Positions 1-13,996 of a stretch of 64,000 nucleotides of DNA are shown piece after piece. A program made the translations under genes and the position numbers. The notes below the pieces were generated by a model. That model had not been told where the DNA came from. It ran no database searches and saw nothing but the letters and a program-made list of their open reading frames with translations. Position 1 is the first letter of the stretch. Each line of letters starts with the position of its first letter. This stretch comes from Phaeodactylum tricornutum CCAP 1055/1 (lineage: Eukaryota > Bacillariophyta > Bacillariophyceae > Surirellales > Neidiaceae). The stretch spans positions 1,866,993 to 1,930,992 of the forward strand of contig NC_011669.1 of assembly GCF_000150955.2 (NCBI RefSeq), written 5' to 3'.

Positions 1-85
1 CAATGCATTGGGAAATGTAGAGACCCGTGTCACGCTTGGAAGCCCGAATTCCTTTGACCACGTCGGTCAAGGTCTTTTCGAACAT
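1..85 (-). CDS. AP3D1: AP-3 complex subunit delta, N-terminal 28 codons (partial)
   Basis: Only the first 28 codons lie in the window; the gene continues past the left edge. From the ATG at 85 it reads MFEKTLTDVVKGIRASK, then DTGLYISQCI. This matches the start of delta-adaptin, which in animals is MF-K-L-DLVRGIRNHK followed by YISQCI. AP-3 is the heterotetrameric coat adaptor for endosome-to-lysosome/vacuole transport, and delta is one of its two large subunits. The match is short but dense in conserved positions, and an in-frame ATG falls exactly where the family starts. Another large adaptin (gamma, alpha or epsilon) is less likely because the VKGIR...YISQCI pattern is typical of delta. Confidence 0.8.
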   Translation of the reverse strand, partial: MFEKTLTDVVKGIRASKRDTGLYISQCI

Positions 86-1426
86 GCTGCTCGTGTGTTC
101 CGGGGGACGATTCTATGAATAAGCTGCCGCCCCTTTGCACACCGACACGAATTGCCACGCCTACCCACTCTACCACCAACCAATCAGCCAAGCCAAGCCA
201 ATCACAGCGAGCAGTCCAATGCACAACTGGGATGGGTCCCGGGCCGTGGTGCTGGGTAAAAAAGTATTCTACTACCTATATTGTGTTTACGGATGGATAT
301 CGGTACGATGGATTCATAGACACGCAGTCACCGTCACCACAGTCCAGAAGAACAAGCCAACGCTGTTGTGTTGGATCACCAGTCAGCTGTGACAGTAAGT
401 GAACGAGAAAATGGGCTCTCAGTCTGGCAGTCCACCGCTATTGGTTGCCTTTCGATCGATCCCGTTTACAACTTAGTCGTTGATAAAGCGTCATAATGAC
501 AAAGGCGAAGAACCCGTGGACGGTTCGGCTCGAGACGACTTGGCGGTGGGGCCTGCGTGCATTCGGCTACCAACGAACGGTAAAACTAACTGTATCAAAA
601 TCTACTTAGGGGAGGCCATTGGTTGTGAAAGATTCGAATTGTCAGGACTCGTTCACAGTCAAGGCGCGCCGCGCCAACGAGCCGAACAAAAAAGATCGTC
701 CTCGTGAGCTCGAGCGCCACAAGTTCAAGGATCGCTCCCCAGCGCGGGCAACCCTCTAAACTCCCTAGCCCGCCCCTGGTATCTCTGGTTCGTAGTAATG
801 TGACGTGCACTACTTTCCCCCTCACTCCAGCGTCTCATTGTCAACCCCCCACATACCAACCCTGCCGTGGTCGAATATGGGAAACCAATGGCCGATTGAC
901 CTTTGTGGCAGGCACACACGCCCCCCCCCCCCCCTCCCCGCCCGAAACAAACCACGCATCTCTCGCGGTATGGTATATACCAAATTATGTACCTGCAATA
1001 GCTCTCGATACACATTCCATCGACTCATCCCGTGTAAAATTACACCGCTTCCCCTCTCGAGCGGAGGCGGACTAACAGTAACCGAGCTAGAGCAGATTGC
1101 TCACTCCGTACATCTCTCTCTATATATTCATTCCTACCTACCTACCAACACTAGATACATATTGTATCTAGAGGTAGATTTCACCACAGTTCCGTCGGAA
1201 GCGAGAAGGAAATCGACTTTGGGAGTCGAGCACGATACTCTAGCGGTAGTAGAAGAGTATTGGAGGAACGGCACGACGAGAAAGAAGTAAAGGCATTGCG
1301 TGGATTGTGACTGCGACTGCTACTTCTCTACAGCAACTACTACTACTGCTGGAGAAGAAAGACGTACTTATCCGTTTGCGGGGATTGGTCAAGTTTCGGA
1401 CTGTAGTTTGGGACTCGTAAAACACC
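86..1426. other. Divergent intergenic region, AP-3 delta / repeat plastid protein
   Basis: This 1.3-kb stretch separates two divergently transcribed genes. I see no convincing coding region; the short open frames have no recognisable domain. It holds TGACAGTAA at 390-398 and TAACAGTAA at 1073-1081, two copies of the recurrent TNACWGTNA element. A long C-rich tract lies near 930-947. The second element is about 350 bp upstream of the start of the plastid gene, so it could belong to that promoter (inference). Confidence 0.5.
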
Positions 1427-4400
1427 ATGCGGTCTGGGCTACTCACATTGTTCGGTTGCGCGGCAGTGTCCGACCATGTCTCAGCGTTTGTCCCGCAATC
1501 ACGTCTCCTGCCCGTCAGCTACAGCTCTCACGGAGTGACTCCACTACCGCGTAGCTTGGCCTTACAGGCAACGGCCGACAACGGCGGTGGCTCGGGACTG
1601 GGCAACGCCATTCGCCGGATGATGGAAACACCAATTCCGGGCACGGACAAGGTCGCCGCCACCGCGTCAACGCCAACCACGCCCGTAGTCGTTCCCGGCG
1701 TACCCGTGAACGTTCCCGATTGGTCCCAGACGCTGAACGACGCCGTAACAACCGCAGCAACGACGGCCACAAAATCGTCGCCGACACCCACCAGCATCCC
1801 CGCGGACGCCGTCGGTACCAATCTCAACGTGTGGAAATCCTACCTGGCGCCCAATACGGCGGATCTGGCCTTGCCGGACAGGGCAGCCTTGCAAGCGGGC
1901 GCGGATCAAATCGTGACATCGGTACAGTCCATCCCAGTGGACAAGTTGAATCAAGCCGCGTCGGATATTGCCAACGTCTTGTCTACCGAAGGTTGGTCCA
2001 CTGCGGATATCACCCAAGCTCTCAACATTGACGAACTAGGAGTGTGGTACGCCGGAGCGCTCGGGGCGGGCATTCTGTTGGCGGCGGGGCGCAACTCGAC
2101 TTTCACCAAGGCAACAGCTCCCCCTCCTCCGCCCCCACCACCCAAACGCACGTTTCCCGATCCACCCAAACTACCCCCCTTGCCCAATCTCCCGCTACCG
2201 GAAAACGTACCGGTCCCCGTAGTCGCCACCGCGGGTGGCATTGGGGCACTCACCTTCGCCTCACTTTTGGGGTTTGGGGATTCCATCAAGAACGCCATCA
2301 AGTTTGCCCTCGTGCCGAACGCGGCCATGACTGCCAGGAGTGCAGCGGCCGTGGCTGCTTCCACCAACACCCAGACAGCATCGGTCCCACTGGCTTCCAA
2401 TCCACCGCCGCCACCCCCTCCCACCGTCACACCGGAACCCATTAACCAAGCGATCGAAGCGGCTTCCACAACAATCGGGTCCAGTGCATCTGCGGGATTG
2501 TCCTCGTTGAAAACCTACCTCGTACCGGATCCCAAGCTCTTGGAACTACCCGACAAGGCCGGTCTTCAAGCGACGGCGGGGAAATTCATCGACGCCGCCG
2601 TCGCCATACCCCAATCAATTCCCGTCGACAAGTTTGGGACGGCCGCCGTCACACTCGCACGGGTGTTGCGAACGGAAGGATGGTCCGCTGCGGACGTCAC
2701 TAATGCGCTCAACGTGGAAGAACTGGGGGTGTGGTACGCCGGTGCACTCGGCGCCGGCGTACTCTTGGCCAGTCGCAACGTCACGAACATTGGAACGTCC
2801 GCATCGGGACCGAAAAAACCTGCGTTTCGTCCCACCCGCGTCGTGGCTCCCGAACCCGTGCCGACACCGTTGGAGTCCCTGCAGAGTCAAGTGCGGGAAA
2901 TCAGCAAAGTCGAAATTTCACCGGCCGCCAAAGTCACAATTGGTACAGTCGGCGCATTGACGTTTGCTTCTCTTGTTGGTATGGGAGATTCCGTCCGGTC
3001 CGCCATCAAGTTTGCCTTGGTGCCGAACGCCAAGAAACCGGCCGTATCGGTTCTAGCGCAATCTGTCACGCAGGAGCCTCCAGAACCACCCAGCCTGCCG
3101 GATCCGCCGTCCTTTTATGCACCAGCAGTGTCTTCGGAGATCACTGATAAGCCGGTCACGGAACAATTGGCTGGGAGCCTGGTGGAGTCCACCAAAGGGG
3201 TCATGTCCGACACGGTGGACTCGTCCGTTGCTTCGTCCAGCTCCGTCCAAGCGGCCATCGCTTCAGTACAGTCGAACTATCAGAACGCGCTCAATTCGAT
3301 CAAAGAGGCCCCAGGGACTTCGGGCCAAGCCTCGAAACTTTCCGAATTTCTGAAAGAAAAAGTACCATCCTTCAGCACAGATTTCGGCAAACTGGATCTG
3401 CCCAAGCCTGATTTTAATGTCGATCTGAGTGGTTTCGACCTTACAACGGAACGCATCAAGGCTTCATTAGAATCTATTCCAGTCGACAAGTTGTCCAGCA
3501 CGTTTGACAATCTGGGGAAAAGCTTGCAAAATGGCGGCTTCACCGCGCAGAGTATTCTGGAGTCAATGAGCTCCGCCGAGAAGGGTTGGTACTTGGCAGC
3601 TGGTAGCGTCGTGTTGGCAGCGGTCGGGGCCGGGATTCGCAACACATATGAAGACCAGCTCGAAACCACCACGTTAGAGACCAAGGAAAAGCAAGCCAAT
3701 GCGAAAGAGCCTGCCAAGATTTCTGAAGCTGATAGTGTTGAAGACGACATGGTCTCTCAAATCAAGGAACTGAGTCAGATGACAACGGCATTATCGAACG
3801 AGCTCAAGCAGATTAAGACTCAAAAGTCAAAGAAGGACTACGATGTGGCCACAATGCAGAGCGATGTGCGCGAACTGCAGAACGCAATGGACGCACAAAA
3901 GAAGTCTGAAAAGGCGTTGAAATTGCAGCTTGCGCAGACGGAAAAAAAGCTGGCGGCGGAGACCGCCCAGCTACAGCAAAAGCTAGAAGAAGCAAACAAA
4001 AAGTTCAAAGACGAGAAGGATGCAATGAAGAAAACAAACAAAAAGCTTCAAAAAGACTTGGATGCAGCGCTGGCGTCAGTTGCGGCCTTAGAAGCGGAAA
4101 AGGTTGTGTATTTGTTTTGTTTGTTTGTTCGTTGTATCAATATTACTTTGTTAGACGTGCTCTAACCCATGATTATTTGATCAACGCAATGCAGGCTGAA
4201 CTACAAACACAGCTCAACGCACTAGGTATTGAAGAAGTGGAGGCACAGCTCGCAGAGTTGGGGCTCAATGAAGTGGCGAAAAAGCCCAATCGAAAACAAG
4301 AACCCGAACCTGTCGTTGAGATAGAACCAGAATCGAATTCAGAAGCCCAGGCAGCGACAACCACAACCAAAAGCAGCTCATCACGTCCACAGGACACTTT

Positions 4401-4967
4401 CTTTGCTAATTTTACCGAAATTCCCTTGGACGAGCTTCCAGCAGTAGCTTCGGAGTCGACAGAGAAGAACAAAAGCTCTAAAACGAGAGCCGCTTCTAAG
4501 CAACCGCCTTCAAAGAAAACAAACATAAAGAAAAATTCGCCGAAGAAATCCGCCACAAAGGGTGCCATTAAGAAGCAAGTTGAGCAGAAGCCGGAAGAGA
4601 AAAAGGCTGAAACGAAAAAGACAGAAGCGAAAAAGGTTGAAACAAAAAAGACAGAAGCGGAAAAGTCTGAAATGAAAAAGACAGAAACAAAAAAGAAAGA
4701 AGCGGCTGACTCTGTGGTGTCAGGCGGATCGGAGAACTGGAACAGTTTGTCAGAATCAACGCTGAAACGGAAAACGGTGAAGGAATTGACTTCGTATTTG
4801 GAAGAAAAGGTACGTCAATAATTGTTTTATTGCCTCTACCTTGTTTAATAGCCAGTTTGATTTACCTTGCATCCATTTGTTCTCTTCAGGGACTTACAAC
4901 GACCGGAGGAGATGGTAAAACACTGAAGAAAGCGGATCTGGTAGCCGTCGTTCTGTCGCAATCGTAG
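1427..4967 (+). CDS. Plastid-targeted membrane protein with internal repeats, coiled coil and SAP/Rho_N-like tail
   Basis: I do not recognise a named family. There are three exons, 1427-4102, 4195-4809 and 4890-4967, all phase 0 with GT-AG introns of 92 and 80 bp, giving 1122 aa. The N-terminus is a signal peptide ending VSAF-VP, the diatom plastid import motif. A block starting SIPVDK recurs at residues 168, 397 and 683. In the first two copies it runs through TEGWS, ELGVWYAGALGAG and a hydrophobic helix, then a proline-rich linker and a second helix (GALTFASL) followed by AIKFALVPNA. The third copy is shorter and keeps only the first helix. After it come about 150 residues of coiled coil, a Lys/Glu/Thr-rich stretch resembling histone H1 tails, and a C-terminal LTSYLEEKGL...LKKADLVAVVL segment that looks like a SAP or Rho_N helix-turn-helix. 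A membrane-anchored plastid protein that binds nucleic acid at its C-terminus is a reasonable guess, not shown. Confidence 0.85.
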
Positions 4968-5124
4968 GAATGTTGTAATGGCTTCGTTTTTTTTGGCTAT
5001 ATACTGGATCGATGCAATTAAAATCGCTACCTTAAAACACGACCCAGAAGATTACTGCGTTGCACCACCCGTTCTTAATATAGCGTATGTTTGTAAGGAA
5101 ACGACATGCTGGAACCTTAACCCA

Positions 5125-8100
5125 CTAGCTGATGACTCCTTTGGCAAAAAAACGCGCAATAGTATCAAATTTGTCTTCACTCTGCTCCATATCCCTCCAA
5201 AAGGCTTCGCGGGGTTGACCTGGAGAATAGTTCTCATTCTCCCCAGACCGAATCTTCGCGTACAGGCCGTCGATATTCAGACGCCTTGGAGCCGCACTGC
5301 TGGTGGGAGCCAACGAAGGAAGAGAATGAGACGCTCGCAGCAAAGATTCGATTTCAGTTGCCATGGAATTGCACATCTGGTTGTACTCCTCGACCTCGGC
5401 CTTCAAGCGAGAGATTTCTCTTCTTGATTCTTCAAGGATCGTCCCAACGTATTCTAAAGCGACCGAGAGGGGAACTGTTCTCTTATTCAGATTGCTCTCC
5501 GAGCTGCTATCATTCCTATCTGTAAATTGTCCTATTCCCTCACCAGCTAGGATTCGGGTAATTCGAACTGGCGGAATCACTCGTTGCCGACGAGCTAATG
5601 CAAGGGCCTCTTGAATGTCATTCAAGATTTCTTCCGATTCATCAAAATCCGAATCGTAGTCACTGCTAATCTTTACGCTGGACTGCGACAGCCTTCTCCC
5701 TGCCATATCGACGAAGCGACCCAACACGTCTGCCAAAATCTCTGGATCGCTTTGGCACATGGCGAGCATTTGGCGCCGCGACTTTTCACCTCCATCTTTA
5801 GCGTATCGATCTAGAAGCAATGGTGCCATCTGTAATCGTTCATATAAGAGCAGTTCACCTTCGTCAAAGCTAGCTGATTGGACAATAACGAGTGCATCAT
5901 AGTCTCCGATCTCACGAGAATGAGAGTCTGTCAGTGCCTGTGCAATCGATACGATCAGTGTGAGACCATGTGCACCTAAAACGAAGGGAGAGATAGACAA
6001 CGTACCGCTATTGCTTCCTTGTGGCGCAGCTTTTCAGCCTCGGTATCACCCGAGCGCTTCGCTTGGTTCCATTCCGCCAGCGTCAATTCAAGCAGGGTAC
6101 GACGTAAAGATGGTGTCAGAACGCATTTGTTGCGATTGCAATGAGCAAGGACGAGTCGCAACATTTTTGGGTGCTCAACGAAGGCTGACGCAAATAAGTT
6201 CGCAGGGAAGGGTTCACAGGCTTTTTTTTTGTCGTCCGTGGCATACGCAATCATTCGATTTAAGTCAGTCGATGCAGCGGATGCCGCATCTGCAAGACCC
6301 TTCGGTGAATAGGTTCCAACGCATAGTGAAATAACAATTCCAGCCATCTCTCGTGGAAGTACTCGGGTCAATGATGCTCCGTGTTGAATAACGATTTCGG
6401 CTGTCTGCCTTGCATCCAGAGAACATATGGTTGCCAGAGCCTCCTTAGGACTGCTGGAAATATTTGTTAGTATAGAAGACAATGACGCCTTGTCGATCGA
6501 ACTCGATGTGGTGATAATTGCTTCTGCTGCCTCGCGGTCGTTCATCTTGAGATGGCACGTTCGTAAAAGCTCATTATGCACCGCTGTAGCAAGGTCTCGT
6601 GATCGCAAACTCTCCAAATACTTGACAAGAAGAGGAATCTTTGGTGCATCGAGGTACCGAAAAATGACATGCGACGACTCTAGCGATCCGATTGTATGTA
6701 TGTACTGATCAATTGCAGCACTAAAGTCGCCTTTGTGATACAAATGTTCCGCATACTGTCGATAAAGCTGAGAAATTTCTTCTGGTTGATAAGATGGATC
6801 AGCGTACGCAACCACAATGGCTGCCGAAAAAAGATTTTTTTGCACTAACAATGAGATCTTTTCATCTGTCAGTTTCTCGGTTAAAGTCACAAATGAGCCT
6901 CCCGAAGTAAGGACCAACGCGGACGATCGACCACCTTTGATGCCTCCGTCAGTGCATTGGACTGGCGGAGTGGTAATTCCTACCGTACGCACGGCGCGGT
7001 GTCCCGGTGAAAGGAGTAAATGGAACGCAACAAGCTTGTTGGTGGAATCGTATATGTCCACAGCATCACGACCAGATTTTGCGTCTGTTGACGCTACTAG
7101 AGCATAACCATGAGGTATACCTTCAAGATCTACTTCTCGGGTCCTTTCCATTGGGATCGTCGGTGGAATCAAGCAGAGAGCAAGCTTTGTACCGTCAACT
7201 GGAGCGACTCCAATACGTTCCGTCTGGGAATAGGAGTACAGTCCGTCAGGACGCGCCTGGAACAATAGACCCAACGACAATTGTGTGAGAAGAACGCAAC
7301 ACGACGTAACAGATTCTAATATTTCAGTTGCACGTACGTACCACACTCAGTTCTAGTCCCCGCTGAGTCGTAAGAGCATCCACCAATGTCGAGGAACCCA
7401 CATATCGTCCGTCCAAATCGTGGCGGGCGGAGGGGGCCGACAAAGAGGGTGAGCTGGGTGTTGGTACCGGAAAATCATAGCAACAAACTCCTGCTGTAGA
7501 CATCTGAGATACCGAAACTGATCCCGTGAAGTTGTAGGCCACAAAAACACTAGCCTTATCGTTTACCAATGATATTTTGACACTCACTACTTCCAAATTT
7601 TGAGTCGGTGGTGGGGGAATACGCAAATACGTCCGAAGGCCCTGAGGTCGCGAAGTGCTCACTGAGAGGTCCGGCGAATACGTTAATATAAGAACGGCTC
7701 CTGTATCGGTACCCACGGCGACGATGCCTGGAATAATGTCTACCACACGGCAATTCCCATCAGTAGGTCGCCAAGATGACTGAAGATAAACTGTTCTCGC
7801 TTCACTGGGGACAGGAGGTGGCGTCAATGGACGCCGGCAAGAAAGATGAATGTGGGGATCTTCCCACACGCAAATCTGCTGAGCAGAAATACAAACCAAG
7901 TGAACAACGTCGTGCTCGTCGACGATTTGACCGCCTGTTGACATCCGACAGGCCGCTATGCCTAAGACCGAAACGTCAGAGTGGTTCGTATTTTCTACCA
8001 TAGGAGTTTCAGACGTCGTCCCAGATCGATCGCCCGGGGTTCTTAAAAATGGGCTAAAATAACCACGCCAACCGTCAAGATCTTCGAGACTTTCTTTGCC

Positions 8101-8649
8101 CCGAGGGGGATTGCAACGGACTGTAACATCGACACAGTGAACAAACTCTGTACTTCGAGAAGTCACAAACGAGAGTACGAGTCCATCCATGGAAGCGCCC
8201 TTTAATGCTTTCGAAATTCTCCCATTCATGCCCTGTCTAGGAAGCTGCGCTTGGCTCGGCATGGAGATACCATGAGCGAGCGCCTCCCCCGCAGCCCCAG
8301 ATGAATTGTTGCCCTCTTCAGCAAAAGCAGGTACTGTGCAAGCTGTCAGACTCGACCACATGGCGCTTATAGAGTCATCTTTCGTTTCTTGTTTTTTTCT
8401 CTGACCAGCGGAAATATGAGTTGTACGGACTTCCGTTGGCTTGGAATACAAGGGCAACGCGGCAGTTGTTACTATCAAGATAACGGAATCGTTGCTCACT
8501 TCTTTACCAGCCAATTTTAAGGATTTGACCGAGCGACGGTTGTCTCGGCTGACTCCATCAACGGGAATAAGGTCGTCGATGACTTCCGGTGGGACGTCGA
8601 GCGTGCTTCGCTCGAAAAAGGCAAAGCGCTTCCAACGAGACGAGGCCAT
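5125..8649 (-). CDS. VPS11: VPS11, class C core subunit of HOPS/CORVET (RING absent)
   Basis: Three exons, 8649-7342, 7256-6006 and 5937-5125, joined in phase 0 by introns of 85 and 68 bp, encode 1123 aa. The start MASSRWKRFAFFER matches the WRRFVFF start of VPS11. A beta-propeller region follows. The clathrin-repeat part contains KNLFSAAIVVAYAD, YAEHLYHKGDFSAAIDQYI and TIGSLESSHVI, which are strongly conserved. VPS11 scaffolds the HOPS and CORVET tethers at late and early endosomes and vacuoles. The C-terminus has a coiled coil (LEESRREISRLKAEVEEYNQ) and the terminal SEDKFDTIARFFAKGVI block. The cysteine/histidine RING-H2 that normally lies between these is missing. The start at 8649 is used because the frame upstream has only a TTG. 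The protein is longer than the human one (about 940 aa), mostly in the propeller loops. Confidence 0.9.
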
Positions 8650-9130
8650 GGTCAAATTGTTGCTCTATCAGCAGGAAATCCCAATCGAGCGGAGAAAGAT
8701 TCCCGTATAATTTCCAGTCATGGTTTCTTCGTCACATAGCTCGCAGTGCTTTGTCGAGAGCTTCCTATTTTGCAAATCACAGAATTCGCGACCTGTTCCA
8801 CGCGGAAATTCTGCGAAGGTCTGTTTCTGCCAGGAGTCTTTCTGGAATGGCACGCGCATCTACCTACAGTGATGCAGGGCTAGACGGTGGGTCATCGCGA
8901 AACACTGTCAATTGATTAACTGTAAGGCGTCCGTATTTGTGTACCACCATACCGCTGAATACGGCGCCAGAGCTGTGTACCGCGACCAGCTGCGGCACTT
9001 TCTAGCAGCTTACTGGTAGTATCCGCGACATCCGACTGAAGGCTTTTTGTGGGGACCTCATCGACTGCACCCTTCACTCAAATAGGACACCCAAACCTGG
9101 GGAGGAAAGAGTTATTTTCTATCCGTAATT
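8650..9130. promoter_or_regulatory. Divergent promoter region, VPS11 / AMPK alpha kinase
   Basis: This 481-bp spacer lies between divergent start codons. It contains TAACTGTAA at 8917-8925 and a near match, ACACTGTCA, at 8902-8910, both related to the intergenic TNACWGTNA element. No credible open frame was found. Confidence 0.4.
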
Positions 9131-11527
<2,397 letters not shown>

Positions 11528-11661
11528 CCTAATCCAAACTAAACAAACTACGCCATCTACATATAGCTTAGTTTAACGCATAGTTAGATCTGCACGCCTT
11601 TTACGCTTTCCTATTATTGCGTTCCACAGTCGCCTGCATTTAGGGTTCCGCTTATATTTGT

Positions 11662-13389
11662 TCAAGAATAAATGACGAAATCAAAAAGATCTTTGAACGC
11701 CTCAAGATTTTGGGATGCCGCATGCTGAATCAAATCCCAGCGCTCCGAGCAGGACAACGCAATACGGAGATAACTCCAGCAATGAATCGCTGCAGGATTG
11801 AGGCTCAACGTTTGAAGGTAACACCGAGCTGCCTCATCGTAGTTTTGAAGATTGGAATGGGAGATAGCCATGTTTAACCACGCTCTTGCGTACTTTGGTT
11901 TCAGTTGTAATGCTTTATGGTAAGCCGGCAAAGCCTCTTGACTTTGATTTCCATTTGCCAACGTTGCGCCAAGTTTGTTCCATAACTGATAATCGTCTGG
12001 TCGAGCGTCTAGGGCCCTGCGAAATGCACCCCCAGCAGCTACGTAGTCTCGACTTACGTTGTACACAACTCCCATGGCTTCCAATACGTCTGATGCATCA
12101 ACCGGATCGTACTCTAGTGCTTGTACCAACAGTCGTTGTACTTCGTCAAATGCTGATTCTTGGTCAACCAATGAATCCCGGTACATATCTACCTGCAGCT
12201 CCATACCTGCAAATTTGGGATTGTGCGTAATCCAGGCTTTCAGATTCTTTAGTGCTTTGGCATGATTAAGTTCGTTGACGTAGCTCACTCCCAGCAATAG
12301 TAGCGCTTCGGGAGAGTACGGATCGCGATCCACAGCTTGTTCCAAGCACACAATGGCTTCTCTATCCATATCGTTCTCGGCGTGACAGCGACCCAGCATT
12401 TTCCACGCCGCTGAATTATCTCCATTGCAGTATTGCAATTCAATTTCAAATGCTTTCACAGCTTCTTTCAGATTTCCTGCATTGAATTCTCGCAATCCCT
12501 GCTCCATCCAGTCCTGCTGATCCACGCGTTCCGGTTTCTCCGTGTTGAGAAACTCGTATACGGGATCATTGGTGTCGTTCCAAAGATTGGTAGCTGCATC
12601 AACGGAGTCGTATTCGGCCTCGGCTTGGGCCCAAGCAGCTGCCAGTTCCTCTATTGTAGCACCTTGTGCAAGTCCATCGTGTCCTACCGTAATGTTGTCG
12701 TCAGCAACCTCGGCCCATGCCGCCGCCAATTCTTCCATCGAGACGCCTTGTGTCACCCCCTCGTGCATTCCTACTGGAGCCATATCGGACACTTGCTGCC
12801 CAAATTCTTTGTCAACGCCATTTTGCCAATTGTCCAAGGAGACTGATTTTTGTTCATTACTCTCTCTTATTCGATGATGATGGTGTTCGGATACCTGATT
12901 TTGAGCACGAATCATAAGCTGTTGCTGTTTTACCATATGTGCCATCTGTTGCTGTTGATGGGCCATTTGCATCATAACTTGCTGCTGCTGTTGTTGCATG
13001 GCCATAATTGGATGCTGATGAAAATTATGTTGAAGAATCATAGCATCATTTTGATGCTGTGAATATTGCGTAGTGGCGTAGAATGACGGTTGTTGAGAAA
13101 CCAGCTCCGAAGGAGTCCCAATTGCTATCGGTTGTTGCTGCTGCGCCGAAGCTTGCGCAGGCTGTTTCACCGTGAATGTCGTAGCCACAGATGCTTGAGG
13201 CATTGTTAGTTGTCGCGGTGCTGACTGTGACATGGGCGTCTGCAACAACGCAATGTTTCCCGTTGCGGCAGCGTGTCCCATTAGCGAAGCCACTTGCTTT
13301 GAAATATTGCCGTCGGAAGCTTGGGAACCGCCCAAGAGCGATCGTGCAACTCGATCCAAAGCCGACCCTGTAGCTCCACAATCCGCCAT
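11662..13389 (-). CDS. PEX5: PEX5, peroxisomal PTS1 import receptor
   Basis: A single exon of 575 aa. The N-terminus MADCGATGSALDRVARSLLGG carries Cys4, the position monoubiquitinated for receptor recycling in the family. A Gln/His/Met-rich low-complexity stretch follows. Two tandem copies of an EELAAAWA unit then stand where WxxxF docking motifs for PEX14/PEX13 usually lie; they are non-canonical, lacking F/Y at the fifth position. From about residue 290 there are TPR repeats ending in DYQLWNKLGATLANGNQSQEA and the C-terminal helical bundle with LRIALSCSERWD, both characteristic of PEX5. It binds SKL-type C-termini in the cytosol and delivers cargo to the peroxisome. Confidence 0.93.
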   Translation of the reverse strand: MADCGATGSALDRVARSLLGGSQASDGNISKQVASLMGHAAATGNIALLQTPMSQSAPRQLTMPQASVATTFTVKQPAQASAQQQQPIAIGTPSELVSQQPSFYATTQYSQHQNDAMILQHNFHQHPIMAMQQQQQQVMMQMAHQQQQMAHMVKQQQLMIRAQNQVSEHHHHRIRESNEQKSVSLDNWQNGVDKEFGQQVSDMAPVGMHEGVTQGVSMEELAAAWAEVADDNITVGHDGLAQGATIEELAAAWAQAEAEYDSVDAATNLWNDTNDPVYEFLNTEKPERVDQQDWMEQGLREFNAGNLKEAVKAFEIELQYCNGDNSAAWKMLGRCHAENDMDREAIVCLEQAVDRDPYSPEALLLLGVSYVNELNHAKALKNLKAWITHNPKFAGMELQVDMYRDSLVDQESAFDEVQRLLVQALEYDPVDASDVLEAMGVVYNVSRDYVAAGGAFRRALDARPDDYQLWNKLGATLANGNQSQEALPAYHKALQLKPKYARAWLNMAISHSNLQNYDEAARCYLQTLSLNPAAIHCWSYLRIALSCSERWDLIQHAASQNLEAFKDLFDFVIYS

Positions 13390-13996
13390 GGTTTGGCTAT
13401 TTGCGTTAAAATTTCCGACAGTGATCTAATAAGGAAGAGTGAAACAAAGCTCTTTCATCCAGAATCGAGCGCTGGCGTTTTTTTGTTGACAGTGAGTTGT
13501 CGATTGCTTTTGTGGGACTTCAATGTCACGTTATGTTACAGTTAGTCTGAAGGTTTTTCGTTGTCAAGTTTCACAAAAGTATGTGTAGGGTTTACTGTTA
13601 GGTTTCCAGTTGTTTGATTTTCATGGCTTCGCCGTCTGCGCCATCCCCAATCTTCCCCCCCCCCCCCTAACGTAAAATAGTGGTCCAACAATTAGAGAGA
13701 GAGGCAAAGAAAAGCTTGACTGACGATGATGAGAAATCCTATATCCTATAACCGTTCGACTTTACGTTGTACCAAGACCAAACCGTGCTCGTTGCATTCA
13801 ACTACTCAACTATCTCAATAATTGCTACTTTGGAGTTTGTATCTTCCGGTATGTTGTTTGAAGGAGGCACGCCGATCATTCGATAATTGTAGGTACCACT
13901 CGTACTCCACCGTTTGTTGTTTGGTAGACTGCGGATTAAAGTGGTCGCAATACCCAAGGCTATCACCTGTGAGGAATACTCGATTGCGTTCTCAAA
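13390..13996. promoter_or_regulatory. Divergent promoter region, PEX5 / FAM173 methyltransferase, with three TNACWGTNA elements
   Basis: This 607-bp region separates divergent starts. Elements are TGACAGTGA at 13487-13495, TTACAGTTA at 13536-13544 and TTACTGTTA at 13592-13600. A run of at least twelve C lies near 13656-13669. No gene was recognised. Confidence 0.45.

Noticed and set aside
915-950. Long C-rich tract read as proline/glycine coding sequence
   Set aside because: The open frames over it have no domain and differ on each strand; it is a simple-sequence run. A similar run lies at 13656-13669.
5125-8649. Functional operon or trafficking cluster (AP-3 delta, VPS11, muniscin, RINT1, WDR59)
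   Set aside because: The genes are far apart, on both strands and mixed with unrelated genes; co-location is likely chance.
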